A stretch of 64,000 nt of DNA, taken from positions 124,001 to 188,000 of the forward strand of contig NZ_MCNV01000002.1 in the NCBI RefSeq assembly GCF_001718195.1, read 5' to 3'. Of this stretch, positions 23,469 through 33,571 are shown piece by piece. The first letter of the stretch is position 1. Every line of letters begins with the position of its first letter. Source of the stretch: Paraburkholderia nodosa. GTDB lineage: Bacteria > Pseudomonadota > Gammaproteobacteria > Burkholderiales > Burkholderiaceae. The notes beneath the pieces are model-generated. The model was not told the DNA's origin. It searched no databases and worked only from the letters and a program-made list of their open reading frames with translations. Made by a program: the position numbers and the translations under genes.

Positions 23469-24524
23469 TTATTCGACCATTTCGAAAGCGTGCTCGCTCA
23501 TGAGCGAGGCCGCCGCGCCCGCGCCGCGCACCGCGCAGGTGAGCGGCTCGTCGGCCACGCGCACCGTCACGCCAAGTTCGGCGGCCAGGCACTGGTCGAG
23601 CCTGCCGAGCAGCGAACCGCCGCCCGTGAGCACGATGCCGCTATCGGCGATATCGGTGACGAGTTCGGCGGGCGCCGTCTCCAGCACCTGCCGCACCGTG
23701 TTGATCACCACGCGCAGCGGCGCGGCCAGCGCGTCCACCACGTCGTGGCTCGTGATCTCGACCGTGCGCGGCAGACCGTCTTCCATGCTGCGTCCGGTCG
23801 CGCGGATGCGCTCGATGGGCTCGCCGTAGAGCGCGCAGCCAATCGTCTTTTTCACGTGTTCCGCGGTCTGGTCGCCCAGCACGACGCCATAAAGCGTGCG
23901 CACATGATCGACGATGGCGCGGTCGAACTGGTCGCCGCCCACGCGCACCGAACCGCTGCACGCCACGCCGCCCAGCGCGACGATGCCCACTTCCGTCGTG
24001 CCGCCGCCGATATCGACGACCATCGAGCCCGTCGCCGCGTGCACCGGCAAACCCGCACCGAGCGCCGAAGCCAGCGACTCGCCGATCAGGTTCACGCTCG
24101 CCGCGCCTGCCGCGAAGGCCGCCTCGCGAATCGCGCGGCGCTCGACGCGCGTCGCGCCCGCCGGCACGCACACCGTGAATGCCGCACGGCGGCCGAGCAG
24201 ACGGCGCGGCTGCGCCATCGCCACGAAGCGGCGCATCATGTGTTCGGCAGCGGAGAAATTGGCGATCACGCCGTGCGAGAGCGGCCGAACCGTCTCCATA
24301 TTGGCCGGGGCGCGGCCAAGCAGATCCTTCGCCTCGCGGCCCACCGCGGCCACCGTCGTCTCGCTCGCCCCCGCGCGCCGTTCGAAGCAGACCACGGAGG
24401 GCTGGTTCAGCACGATGCCCTTGTCGGCGGTGTAGATGAGCGTGTTGGCCGTACCGAGATCGAGCGCCACGTCCTGGCGGAACAGCCTTTTGGAAAAAAT
24501 GGATTGCGGCTTGGCTCGGGCCAT
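23469..24524 (-). CDS. MreB-like actin homologue (solitary paralogue)
   Basis: The 351-residue product is a full-length MreB/FtsA-type actin-fold ATPase: phosphate-1 loop VALDLGTANTLIY, connect-1 INLIGES-like VNLIGESLASALG, phosphate-2 SMVVDIGGGTTEVGIV and adenosine motif GIVLTGGGSLLGRLD. MreB polymerises under the membrane and guides rod-shaped wall growth. There is no mreC, mreD, mrdA or rodA beside it, so this is not the canonical locus; some motifs are degenerate compared with typical MreB (for example RRAAFTVCVPAG). A specialised paralogue is likely. N-terminal KRLFRQ may serve in membrane contact. Confidence 0.85.
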   Translation of the reverse strand: MARAKPQSIFSKRLFRQDVALDLGTANTLIYTADKGIVLNQPSVVCFERRAGASETTVAAVGREAKDLLGRAPANMETVRPLSHGVIANFSAAEHMMRRFVAMAQPRRLLGRRAAFTVCVPAGATRVERRAIREAAFAAGAASVNLIGESLASALGAGLPVHAATGSMVVDIGGGTTEVGIVALGGVACSGSVRVGGDQFDRAIVDHVRTLYGVVLGDQTAEHVKKTIGCALYGEPIERIRATGRSMEDGLPRTVEITSHDVVDALAAPLRVVINTVRQVLETAPAELVTDIADSGIVLTGGGSLLGRLDQCLAAELGVTVRVADEPLTCAVRGAGAAASLMSEHAFEMVE

Positions 24525-24875
24525 ATTGGTCTGAAGTTCGGTTCTTTTTGGCGACCCGGCAGACGACGCGCCGCCGGATGGCATTCCCGATGGCGGCCTC
24601 GTCCAGGCAGCGCGAACCAGCCGCGCGCCGGGCGGAACGGGCCTACGCGGCCCATAAGGTCGCGGCGACTCCCCGTATTAACGGCCGCGACCGGCGCGAA
24701 CTTTAGCCGGTCCAAAAACAACTGCCTAGGTTATGCGGAAAATATGGCCGAAATACGACACTACGGGCTTATGCCACTGCCAATTCGTACCGATTTGGCC
24801 CGCCGATGCCGGCCGATACATGCTGATTAACGGGGACCGACCTCGTCCCCGCCAGCGACCGGATCGGTCTCGCGA
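24525..24875. other. Intergenic region upstream of the MreB-like gene
   Basis: 351 bp without a gene. It holds one clear structure, an inverted repeat with perfect 9-bp arms GGTCGCGGC / GCCGCGACC at 24658-24692 (17-base loop), which could be a terminator or leader hairpin. The MreB promoter should lie here. Confidence 0.5.
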
Positions 24876-25526
24876 TTAGCCGCGCGCGAGCGCGCGCACC
24901 AGGGCGTCGCGCCCAAGCATGACGCCCTGCGGCGTGATCGTGTGGCCGACGCCCGGCAGCGCGAAAGCGGTGACCGCGAAGCCCGCGTCGCTGAACGCGG
25001 CGGCGGCGCGCTCCAGTTCGCTCGCCGGAATCACTTCGTCGTCCTCGCCGTGCACGAGCGTGAGCACCGTGCGGCTTTTCGCGACCACGGGCGTAACGAG
25101 CCGGCCCGCATACGCGACCACGGCCGCCGCGCCCGCCGCCTGTGTGGCCACGTGGTACAGCGACATGATCGAGCCTTGCGAGAAGCCCACCAGCGCGAGC
25201 GCGTCGTGACCGAGCCCCCAATGGGCGAGTTCGGCGGCGAGCCGCCGCTCGAACACCTGCGAGGCGGCAACGACGCGCGCCTCGCGATTGGTCTCGCTGA
25301 TGTCGCGCAGGCTGAACCACTGGCGTCCGCCGAAGCCGCCGTCGAACGGCTCGCTGCCGTCGAGCGACGAGAACGCGACGCCCGGCAGCGCGTCGCGCCA
25401 CACGTCGGCGAGCGGCGTGAGGTCCTGTGCGTTGCTGCCTACCCCGTGCAGCAGCACGACGAGCGCGTGCGCGGCGCCATCGGCCGGCGCCAGACGCCAG
25501 CCCCCTTCGAATGCTTCCCAGCTCAT
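24876..25526 (-). CDS. Carboxylesterase / phospholipase (alpha/beta hydrolase, PF02230)
   Basis: GGGGAGG stands seven bases before the ATG at 25526; the product has 216 residues, normal for the family. Motifs are the oxyanion loop ALVVLLHGVGSNAQDL, nucleophile LVGFSQGSIMSLY (Ser), acid VHGEDDEVIPAS and His in ALPGVGHTITP. Members hydrolyse short acyl esters or lysophospholipids in the cytoplasm. It appears monocistronic, diverging from the drug exporter at 25803. Confidence 0.88.
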   Translation of the reverse strand: MSWEAFEGGWRLAPADGAAHALVVLLHGVGSNAQDLTPLADVWRDALPGVAFSSLDGSEPFDGGFGGRQWFSLRDISETNREARVVAASQVFERRLAAELAHWGLGHDALALVGFSQGSIMSLYHVATQAAGAAAVVAYAGRLVTPVVAKSRTVLTLVHGEDDEVIPASELERAAAAFSDAGFAVTAFALPGVGHTITPQGVMLGRDALVRALARG

Positions 25527-25802
25527 GGTCGGACCTCCCCTGTACTGACGATCGTATTGTGTGTCCAGCGCACGCATTTTGCGCGGCGCGCGGCAGGCGC
25601 AAGGATACGCTCGCCGCGCTACGCGTGTACGAAAGACTCCATTTCCCGGCGTTACATAAAGCCGCAACGGCAGCCCGATCGCGCGCGAAAGCCATTCGCA
25701 AGCCCCATGACCCTGCGCCGCATGGGGATGCTCCGCGGCTGGCGATGACAAAAGGCGATTACAGGTATCCTGTGCCGCAAACCGAATACGCGGAGAACAC
25801 GC

Positions 25803-27371
25803 TTGAATCAGCCCGCCGCATCATCGGCGCCGCCCGCGCCGCCGCCGCTCCAGGGAGGCAGTCTGGTCCTCGGCACTATCGCGGTCTCGCTCGCGACCTT
25901 CATGAACGTGCTCGACACGTCGATCGCCAACGTCGCCATTCCGACCATCTCCGGCGACATGGGCGTTTCCGTCGACGAAGGCACATGGGTCATCACCGTG
26001 TTCGCGGCGGCCAACGCCGTTTCCATTCCGCTGACCGGCTGGCTCACGCAGCGTTTCGGCCAGGTGCGCCTGTTCGTCACCTCGATCCTCTCGTTCGTGC
26101 TGGCGTCGTGGCTGTGCGGCATCGCGCCGACCCTGCCGTTTCTGCTCGTCGCGCGCGTGCTGCAAGGCGCCGTGGCCGGCCCGCTCATTCCGCTTTCCCA
26201 GGCCGTGCTGCTCGGATCCTGGCCGAAAGACAAATCGTCCACCGCGCTCGCCTTCTGGGCGATGACCACGACCGTCGGCCCGATCGCGGGACCGGCGCTC
26301 GGCGGCTGGATCACCGATAGCTACAACTGGTCGTGGATCTTTTACATCAACATTCCAGTGGGCCTCTTCGCGGGCTTCGTCACGTGGACGATCTATCGCA
26401 ACCGCGAGTCACCCACGCGCAAGCCGCCTATCGACATCGTGGGCCTCGGTCTGCTCATCACCTGGGTTGCTTCGCTGCAGATCATGCTCGACAAGGGCAA
26501 GGACCTCGACTGGTTCAACTCGCCGGTGATCGTGACGCTCGGCATCCTCGCGCTCATCAGTTTTGCGTTTTTCCTCGTGTGGGAGCTGACCGAGGAGCAC
26601 CCGATCGTCGATTTGCGTTTGTTCGGACAACGTAACTTCCTCGGCGGCACGATTGCGATTTCAGTGGCGTACGCGGTGTTCTTCGGCAATCTGGTGCTGC
26701 TGCCGCAATGGATGCAGGAGTACCTCAACTATCGCTCGGTGGACGCAGGCCTCGTGACCGCGCCGCTCGGCGTGTTCGCGGTGATCCTGTCTCCGGTCGT
26801 GGGGCGCCTGTTGCCGCGCTCCGACGCGCGCATCATCGCGACGATCGCGTTCGTGATGTTCGCGGGGGTGTTCTACATGCGTTCGCAGTACGTGATCGAA
26901 ATCGATACCTTCCATCTCGTGCTGCCCACGCTGCTGCAAGGCATCCCCATGGCGCTCTTCTTCGTGCCGCTCACCGCGATCATTCTCGCGGGCCAGCCGC
27001 CGAGCCGCGTGCCGGCGGCGGCTGGCCTCTCGAACTTCGTGCGCGTGTTCTGCGGCGCAGTGGGCACCTCGATCGCGACCAACGCCTGGAACAACCGCAC
27101 GATCCTGCATCACGCGCGACTCACGGAACAAGCCTCGGTCAACAACCCGACTTTCGTGCAGGCGATGGACCAGACCCAGAAGGTGCTGAATATGAGCGAG
27201 CCCTCCGCACGCGCGCTGTTCGACTTCCAGCTCACCACGCAGGCCGCCATGATGGGCCTGAACGACATTTTCCATATCTCGGCGATCATCTTTCTCGTGA
27301 TCATTCCGCTCATCTGGATCACGAAGTCGACGAAGGGCGGCGCAGGCGGCGGCGCAGCAGGGGCGCATTGA
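25803..27371 (+). CDS. DHA2-family MFS exporter (EmrB/QacA type)
   Basis: A TTG start with GGAG upstream gives 522 residues and about 14 transmembrane segments. Family signatures are the motif-C-like LDTSIANVAIPTISGD, TWVITVFAAANAVSIPLTGWL and GPALGGWITDSYNWSWIFYINIP. EmrB/QacA proteins expel drugs, detergents and weak acids by proton antiport from the inner membrane, often with an EmrA adaptor and TolC-type pore. No adaptor or pore gene lies next to it, so any partner is elsewhere. Substrate unknown. Confidence 0.9.
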   Translation: MNQPAASSAPPAPPPLQGGSLVLGTIAVSLATFMNVLDTSIANVAIPTISGDMGVSVDEGTWVITVFAAANAVSIPLTGWLTQRFGQVRLFVTSILSFVLASWLCGIAPTLPFLLVARVLQGAVAGPLIPLSQAVLLGSWPKDKSSTALAFWAMTTTVGPIAGPALGGWITDSYNWSWIFYINIPVGLFAGFVTWTIYRNRESPTRKPPIDIVGLGLLITWVASLQIMLDKGKDLDWFNSPVIVTLGILALISFAFFLVWELTEEHPIVDLRLFGQRNFLGGTIAISVAYAVFFGNLVLLPQWMQEYLNYRSVDAGLVTAPLGVFAVILSPVVGRLLPRSDARIIATIAFVMFAGVFYMRSQYVIEIDTFHLVLPTLLQGIPMALFFVPLTAIILAGQPPSRVPAAAGLSNFVRVFCGAVGTSIATNAWNNRTILHHARLTEQASVNNPTFVQAMDQTQKVLNMSEPSARALFDFQLTTQAAMMGLNDIFHISAIIFLVIIPLIWITKSTKGGAGGGAAGAH

Positions 27372-27478
27372 CCCGAAAGGTCGAGTCAGGGCGCGCAATG
27401 AAGCCGTGGCGGTAAGCGCGAGCCGCTACAATCGCGGGACCGCGGCGGGCGCTCTGCCGCGATTGCCTGGCTCCCTCC

Positions 27479-28405
27479 ATGAATCACACGTTCGACTACA
27501 CGCCCATCCTCGACGCCATCCATCGCGACCTGCAGCCGTATATCGGCACGGGCCGCGTTGCCGACTACATTCCCGAACTCGCCACGGTGCGCGCCGATCA
27601 CTTCGGCATGGCCATCGTCACGGTGGACGGCCAGGTGTACCGCACCGGCGACGCCGATGTGCGCTTTTCCATCCAGAGCATTTCGAAGCTGTTCGCCTGC
27701 ACGCTCGCGTTCCAGCTGCTCGGCGACGTGCTCTGGCAGCGCGTGGGCCGCGAGCCTTCGGGCACGGCATTCAACTCGCTCGTGCAGCTCGAATTCGAGG
27801 CGGGCAAGCCGCGCAACCCGTTCATCAACGCGGGCGCGCTCGTCGTGACCGACGTGCTGTGCCGCCGCTTCGTGCAGGCGGAAACCGCGCTCGTCGATTT
27901 CATGCGGCGCCTCTCGGGCGAGCCCGGCATCGGCTACGACCTGCGCGTCGCGCAGTCGGAACTCGCGCACGCCGAACGCAATCGCGCGATGGCGCATTTC
28001 ATCGCAAGCTTCGGCAACCTGGAGATGCCCGCCGATACCGTGATCGACGCGTATTGCCGCCAGTGCGCGATCTCGATGAGCTGCGTGGAACTGGCGCGCG
28101 CGGCACTCTTTCTGGCCAACGGCGGCGTCTCGCCCGCGAGCGGCGAACCCGTGCTCGACGCAAGTTCGGCCAAGCGCCTTTCCGCGCTGATGCTGACCTG
28201 CGGCACCTACGACGCGGCCGGCGACTTCGTGTACCGCGTCGGTTTGCCCGCGAAGAGCGGTGTGGGCGGCGGGATCATCGCGGTGCTGCCCGGCGAATTC
28301 GCGGTGTGCGTGTGGTCGCCGGGCCTCGACGCGACGGGGAATTCGCTGGTCGGCTCGCTGGCGCTGGAGTGGTTGACGACGCGCACCGGGCGCTCGATTT
28401 TCTGA
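27479..28405 (+). CDS. glsA: Glutaminase A (serine-dependent)
   Basis: The 308-residue product is a typical bacterial glutaminase with the beta-lactamase-like fold. It hydrolyses glutamine to glutamate and ammonia. The catalytic S-x-x-K pair is S67-K70 in RFSIQSISK, followed by the conserved GREPSGTAFNSL, KPRNPFINAGALV and VGGGIIAVLPGEFAVCVWSP. It is cytoplasmic and appears monocistronic, 107 bp after the exporter. With two asparaginases and an aspartase in the same window it adds to a local theme of acidic amino-acid amide use, but without shared regulation that I can see. Confidence 0.95.
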   Translation: MNHTFDYTPILDAIHRDLQPYIGTGRVADYIPELATVRADHFGMAIVTVDGQVYRTGDADVRFSIQSISKLFACTLAFQLLGDVLWQRVGREPSGTAFNSLVQLEFEAGKPRNPFINAGALVVTDVLCRRFVQAETALVDFMRRLSGEPGIGYDLRVAQSELAHAERNRAMAHFIASFGNLEMPADTVIDAYCRQCAISMSCVELARAALFLANGGVSPASGEPVLDASSAKRLSALMLTCGTYDAAGDFVYRVGLPAKSGVGGGIIAVLPGEFAVCVWSPGLDATGNSLVGSLALEWLTTRTGRSIF

Positions 28406-28461
28406 GGCTGGGGTAAACGTCATCCGGTCAGCATCCGCAAGCCCTGCGTGACGACACAGCC

Positions 28462-29182
<721 letters not shown>

Positions 29183-29186
29183 CCGC

Positions 29187-29732
29187 TTAAGCCGTCGCCG
29201 AGACCAGCCCCGTGGTCTTGCCGCTCGCGACCATCAGCTGCGCCAGCGAAGTCTGCACGCTCGCCAGTTGCGACGCGATCTGGCTGACCTGGCTCGCGTC
29301 CGATTGCGACGCCGAGCTCAACGCGCTCTGCGCATTCTGGATCTGCGCCTTGATCTGGCTGACCTCGCCCGAGTTCGAGCCTTGCGCCGCGGCGCTGGAT
29401 GTCTGCGACGACACCTGTGCGAGTTGCGCCTGAAGCGACGCGATGAGCGCGTTCAATTCGTCGACTTCGCTCGAAGACGAACTGCTGGAGGATGCCGCTG
29501 CGCCTCCACCGCCGCCGCCCGACTTCGAAGACGCCGAAGTGCTCTGCGTCGAAGTCGACGTGGTGCCGCTGCTGGGTGTGCTCGTCGAGGAACTCGTCGT
29601 GCTGCTGTCATTCGAGTTCGACGATGCCGCGCCCGAGGAAGCGCCGTTGCCTGCGCCGCTCGTCGAAGCCTGCGTGCCGCCGCCGTAGGCGGTCGTCGTG
29701 GTCGTCGTCGCGGTAATGGGTTGAATCTGCAT
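29187..29732 (-). CDS. Low-complexity Ser/Thr-rich protein with coiled-coil C-terminus (FlxA-like)
   Basis: The 181-residue product has an N-terminal half dominated by Ser, Thr, Gly and Ala, including a run of eight serines and a six-Gly run, and a C-terminal half of regular heptad type (EVDELNALIASLQAQLAQVS; QIKAQIQNAQSALSSA). This layout resembles FlxA-like proteins, small coiled-coil proteins associated with the flagellar regulon in enterics. No signal peptide or flagellar neighbour is present. The hydrophilic repeats make slippage and length variation likely. Function unknown. Confidence 0.6.
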   Translation of the reverse strand: MQIQPITATTTTTTAYGGGTQASTSGAGNGASSGAASSNSNDSSTTSSSTSTPSSGTTSTSTQSTSASSKSGGGGGGAAASSSSSSSSEVDELNALIASLQAQLAQVSSQTSSAAAQGSNSGEVSQIKAQIQNAQSALSSASQSDASQVSQIASQLASVQTSLAQLMVASGKTTGLVSATA

Positions 29733-29865
29733 GGAATCTTTCTCGCCGTAAGTCAGGGGCTGCGCAGCGCTGCCGAATAACGCCCTATCCGCGTGTTATC
29801 GGCAAGCTTGACGGTTTCTTGAGCGCTGTCCGTGCCGCTTTTATCGCGGGGCGGTCGTGGCCTGC

Positions 29866-30534
29866 TTACACCATGATGTATCCGTGCCGCATGCCGAGCA
29901 TCACCGCTTCGGTGCGATTGGTCGCGCCGAGTTTGCCGAAGATGGACGAGAGGTGCGATTTCACCGTGTTGTCCGAGATGTCGAGTTGCCGGGCGATCTC
30001 CTTGTTGCCGAGTCCGTCGGCGAGCATCGCCAGCACTTCGATCTCCCGTAGCGACAAGGCTTCGAACGGTCCGCCGGTTGCCGACTGGCGCAACGGTTTT
30101 CGTCCAGCGAGCAGCCTTGCGAGGATGTCGGGCGACAGCACGCACAGGCCGGCGGCCGCCGCTTCGATGGCCGCGACGATCTCGGCGGGCGTCACGTCGC
30201 GCGACAGGATTGCCGTCGCATCCGCAGGCAGGTCGTCGAGGAGGCCGTCGCTGTCCGGGTCGTCGAGCAACAGGACTCGCGCCGGCGGCACGCGGCCAGG
30301 TTCGAACAGCGTCCTGAGCGCGTCGCTCGCCAGAGGCTCGATGTCGGCCACGACGACGTCCGGCACCGAACCGGCGAGGTAAGCGGCAAGCGCTTCGGCG
30401 TCGGCGGCGCTACCCAGGAACGCGAGCGGCGGCTGCGCATCGACGATCGCCTCGAGGCTCGCGCGCACCTCCGGCGATGCCGCGATTACCGCGACCCGCA
30501 CCGGCCCCATGGGTTCCATCGTGCCATCCGACAT
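29866..30534 (-). CDS. LuxR/NarL-type regulator with atypical receiver domain
   Basis: The 222-residue protein has a receiver-like N-terminus and a LuxR helix-turn-helix (about residues 157-215, LSLREIEVLAMLADGLGNKE and DNTVKSHLSSIFGKL). The presumed phosphoacceptor D64 is present (VVVADIEPLA), but the acidic pair at the start of the domain is missing (VAVIAASPEV instead of the usual ...DDH), and the conserved Lys of beta-5 is Arg (ILSRDVTP). Such receivers often do not bind Mg2+ or become phosphorylated. No histidine kinase is adjacent; the upstream gene, 18 bp away, is an HtrA-like protease, so the pair is co-transcribed. Confidence 0.85.
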   Translation of the reverse strand: MSDGTMEPMGPVRVAVIAASPEVRASLEAIVDAQPPLAFLGSAADAEALAAYLAGSVPDVVVADIEPLASDALRTLFEPGRVPPARVLLLDDPDSDGLLDDLPADATAILSRDVTPAEIVAAIEAAAAGLCVLSPDILARLLAGRKPLRQSATGGPFEALSLREIEVLAMLADGLGNKEIARQLDISDNTVKSHLSSIFGKLGATNRTEAVMLGMRHGYIMV

Positions 30535-30552
30535 ATCGCCGTGTCCCGGACC

Positions 30553-31491
30553 TCACCTGCATGCATGCCGTTGGGGCCGTTCGCCCACGGTGACCGTGCA
30601 CGCGTGGCGCTCGCCGCCCCGGATCAACGTGACTGGCAACGGCTGCCCGATGCCCGTCGAGCCCAGCGCGGCGTGCAGGTCACCGATGTCGCGGCAAGGT
30701 TGGCCGTCCAGTTCGATCAGCACATCGCCGATGAGCACGCCTGCCTGTTCCGCAGGACCGCCCGGCGCAAGCGAGCTGATCAGCAATCCGCTATTGAACG
30801 ACAGGTTCATTTTCTCCGCCCATGCGTTCGGCAGGCTGACCTGCTGTGTGCCGACGCCAAGGTAGCCCCGCGAGACACGTCCCTTGGCCAGCAGTTCGTC
30901 GGCGACACGCTCCACCGTCATCGCGGGAATCACCATGCCGGCGCCGCGCATCAGTCCCGACGTGCAGATGCCCACGACCTGACCGCGCATATCGGCGAGC
31001 GCCGCGCCCGAGAACCCCGGGCGCAGACCGCCGTCCAGCCGCACGAATGCGTCGAGCTGGCCGCCTCGCCACGTGCGCCAGGCACCACCCGTGCTGCCGA
31101 TCACGCCAAAATCCGCGCTGACGCCGAGTTCGTCGGCACGCGCGACGGCGAGCGCCAGATGACCCGGCTTCAGTGAGCCGGCATCGCCGGACTCGACCGG
31201 GCCCAGGTCCACGCCGTCCAGCTTCAGCACGGCGAGGTCCGTGCCCGGATCCTGGCCTGCGAGGACCGCGGCAACCGTACGACCGTCGCTCAAGGTGATT
31301 TCGATCCCCTCCTCGCGCCGGATCGTATGGGCAGCCGTCACGACGACGCCATGGCGCCAGATTACGCCACTCGACGGCATGCGATGCCGGCCATGGATTG
31401 CCACGACGCTCTGCCCGACTCGCGCGACAATGTCGGCCAGACCGTCCGAGAGAGCCATCAAAGGATTTGCGCCCGAAGATGTCGTTTCCAT
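30553..31491 (-). CDS. HtrA/DegP-like serine protease with PDZ domain, no signal peptide
   Basis: The 312-residue protein has a trypsin-like domain with a complete triad, H55 (VVTAAHTIRR), D85 (DPGTDLAVLKL) and S161 (RPGFSGAALADM), though the usual GNSGGP is changed to GFSGAA. One C-terminal PDZ domain follows (about 225-300: GYLGVGTQQVSLP, LISSLAPGGPAEQAGVLIGD). DegP-type enzymes normally act in the periplasm; here no signal peptide or anchor precedes the protease domain, so a cytoplasmic site is suggested. It is the first gene of a two-gene unit with the atypical LuxR regulator, which suggests the two act together. Confidence 0.85.
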   Translation of the reverse strand: METTSSGANPLMALSDGLADIVARVGQSVVAIHGRHRMPSSGVIWRHGVVVTAAHTIRREEGIEITLSDGRTVAAVLAGQDPGTDLAVLKLDGVDLGPVESGDAGSLKPGHLALAVARADELGVSADFGVIGSTGGAWRTWRGGQLDAFVRLDGGLRPGFSGAALADMRGQVVGICTSGLMRGAGMVIPAMTVERVADELLAKGRVSRGYLGVGTQQVSLPNAWAEKMNLSFNSGLLISSLAPGGPAEQAGVLIGDVLIELDGQPCRDIGDLHAALGSTGIGQPLPVTLIRGGERHACTVTVGERPQRHACR

Positions 31492-31620
31492 TTCACGTCT
31501 CCTGCCAGTGTGGGTTCACCATTCGTGGGTTCACAATGACAGAACGACGGGCGGCGCGCACCACCCAAATGGGTAGTCGTAGCGATGCAGATCACACGGA
31601 GTCAACGTGGGAGGAAGGCC

Positions 31621-32553
31621 ATGAGTACGCTTGCCAGATTCACATCGGGCGTCCGGTGCACGCGCCTGTGGTGGATGGCCGCGATGACCGCGGCGCTCTG
31701 TTTGCTGGGCCAGGGCGCTTTCGCGCAAGCGGACGTCAGGGCGACGAGCCTGCGCGAAAAGTACCAGAGTCTCACGCAGCAACTCGCGCAAAACCAGTTC
31801 CAGCGCCCGCTATACCTCGAATCGCAGGAGTTGCCTTCGGCACTCAAAGGGGACATTTACGGTGTGGTCAACTTCCCTTTCGCGACGGTCAGCGACACGC
31901 TCAACCATCCGACTCAAGGGCCGGCCAACTGGTGCGATGTGCTGATCCTGCACTTGAACATCAAGTACTGCCATGCCTCGACCGGCGCGAGCGGTACGGT
32001 GCTCGCGGTGAATATCGGCAAGAAAACCGAGGAATCGCTTACCTCATCCTACCGCGTGCAATTCGCCTGGAACCAGGCAGTGAGCAGCCCTGATTATTTT
32101 CGCGTGGAGCTTTCCGCCGCCACGGGTCCGCTGAGTACGAAAGACTACCGGATCGTGGTGGAGGCCATACCCGTGGGCGACGATCGGACCTTTATTCATC
32201 TGACTTACGCCTACGGTTACGGCACGGCCGGCCGGCTTGCCCTGAAAGCCTATCTGGCAACGATAGGCAGCGACAAAGTCGGCTTTTCCACGACCCGCGA
32301 TCCGTCGACGAACGAAACGCGATACATCGGCGGCGTACGCGGTCTGGTCGAACGCAACACCATGCGCTATTACCTCGCCATCGAAGCGTATCTCGATGCG
32401 CTTTCCAGCCCGCCCAATGGCCGCCTCGACAAACGCCTCACCAAGTGGTTCGATGCCACCGAGCAGTATCCGCGCCAATTGCACGAGGTCAGCCGCGCCG
32501 ACTACATGCAAATGAAGCACAACGAATATCAGCGTCAGCAGATCGCGCAGTAG
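31621..32553 (+). CDS. Exported hypothetical protein, 310 residues
   Basis: GGGAGGAAGG precedes the ATG at 31621. A signal peptide (to about GQGAFAQA, residue 33) leads to a mature protein of mixed alpha/beta sequence without repeats. Two cysteines in the WCDVLILHLNIKYCHAS segment could form a disulfide. Landmarks such as LKGDIYGVVNFPFATVSDTL and DDRTFIHLTYAYGYG suggest a START-like or lipid-binding barrel, but I cannot confirm this. Located in the periplasm or outer membrane by inference. It is divergent from the HtrA-like protease with 129 bp between starts. Confidence 0.7.
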   Translation: MSTLARFTSGVRCTRLWWMAAMTAALCLLGQGAFAQADVRATSLREKYQSLTQQLAQNQFQRPLYLESQELPSALKGDIYGVVNFPFATVSDTLNHPTQGPANWCDVLILHLNIKYCHASTGASGTVLAVNIGKKTEESLTSSYRVQFAWNQAVSSPDYFRVELSAATGPLSTKDYRIVVEAIPVGDDRTFIHLTYAYGYGTAGRLALKAYLATIGSDKVGFSTTRDPSTNETRYIGGVRGLVERNTMRYYLAIEAYLDALSSPPNGRLDKRLTKWFDATEQYPRQLHEVSRADYMQMKHNEYQRQQIAQ

Positions 32554-32738
32554 TGCGCGTATGAGCCCGTGCGGCGCACGGGCGTTACGGCGCAGATTTT
32601 CCACACTCCCGCTGCGCTCGCCCGTTGGACGAAGGCCGCCGACGCCTGCTCCACGAGCGCCGCGTTTTGCTGCGTCGCTTCGTCGATCTTGCGTGGCGGC
32701 AAACGCCTCCGTGACGTCGGATGAAACAGCCGCCGGAA

Positions 32739-33359
32739 TCAGTAGCGCGCGAGCTGGCTGCCGTTGACCTGTACGCGATCGCCTGGGCGCAGGTCGCCGG
32801 GTGTCGGCACGTTGAACGCGCGGGTCGAGCCGTCGCTCAACTGCACGTCGATCTGGAATCCTGCGGGCTGGCCCATCTGCTGGCCGATCCGGTTGCCTGC
32901 ATAGGCTCCCCCGAGCGCGCCGATGACGGTCGCCGCGTCGCGGCCGTGGCCACCGCCGACCTGATTGCCGAGCACGCCGCCAACCAGCGCGCCGACCACG
33001 GTTCCGGCGATGCCCGAAGCACCCGTGGCGTTGCTCAACGGCCGGATGCTCGAGATCGTGCCGTACTGCGTACCGTATTGGTTGCCGTATTGCGGGTTGT
33101 ACTGCGCACCGTACTGACCGTTGCTTTGCGAGTCATACGGCTGTTGCGGCGCAGGCGGCGGTGCGTAGGCGGGTTGCTGCACGGTGCCCGGTTGTGCGTA
33201 AGCGGGCTGGCCGTACGCAGACGCCGCCGGTGCTGCATATTGGCCCTGGTAGCCTTGCTGCGCGCCGTACTGCGAGTAGCCCGGAGCAACGCATGCGGAC
33301 AACGAAAGACTGGCTGCAGCGACAAGCGCGGCGGTGAGGGCGGACTTGGTAGAGAGCAT
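32739..33359 (-). CDS. Glycine-zipper (17-kDa surface antigen type) outer-membrane lipoprotein
   Basis: The 206-residue product starts with a lipoprotein signal whose lipobox is LSAC, so it is lipid-anchored. A Gln/Tyr/Pro/Gly-rich linker with YGQ and YGTQYG units follows, then a glycine-zipper segment IAGTVVGALVGGVLGNQVGG ... GALGGAYAGNRIG, and a C-terminal domain with DGSTRAFNVPTPGDLRPGDRV. The zipper and C-terminal domain match the Rickettsia 17-kDa antigen/SlyB family, thought to stabilise the outer membrane. The tandem YG-rich linker is unusually long. Translation starts at ATG 33359. Confidence 0.85.
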   Translation of the reverse strand: MLSTKSALTAALVAAASLSLSACVAPGYSQYGAQQGYQGQYAAPAASAYGQPAYAQPGTVQQPAYAPPPAPQQPYDSQSNGQYGAQYNPQYGNQYGTQYGTISSIRPLSNATGASGIAGTVVGALVGGVLGNQVGGGHGRDAATVIGALGGAYAGNRIGQQMGQPAGFQIDVQLSDGSTRAFNVPTPGDLRPGDRVQVNGSQLARY

Positions 33360-33571
33360 GGACGTCACGGTGGGTTCGCATTGCCGCCGCTGCGGGCACG
33401 ACAAGCATGAGGAGGAGTGGCGATTGCGCGGCAGTATAAGCAAAGCCCGCCCGGACGTCCGCTGCGCGCGGGTAACAACGTGTAAAGTTCGTTGCCGGAT
33501 GAATGGCGGCGCGCCGAGCGCGGTGCCATTCATCCGTTGGAATCAAGCTGGCGCCGGATTCCCCGAAAGTT

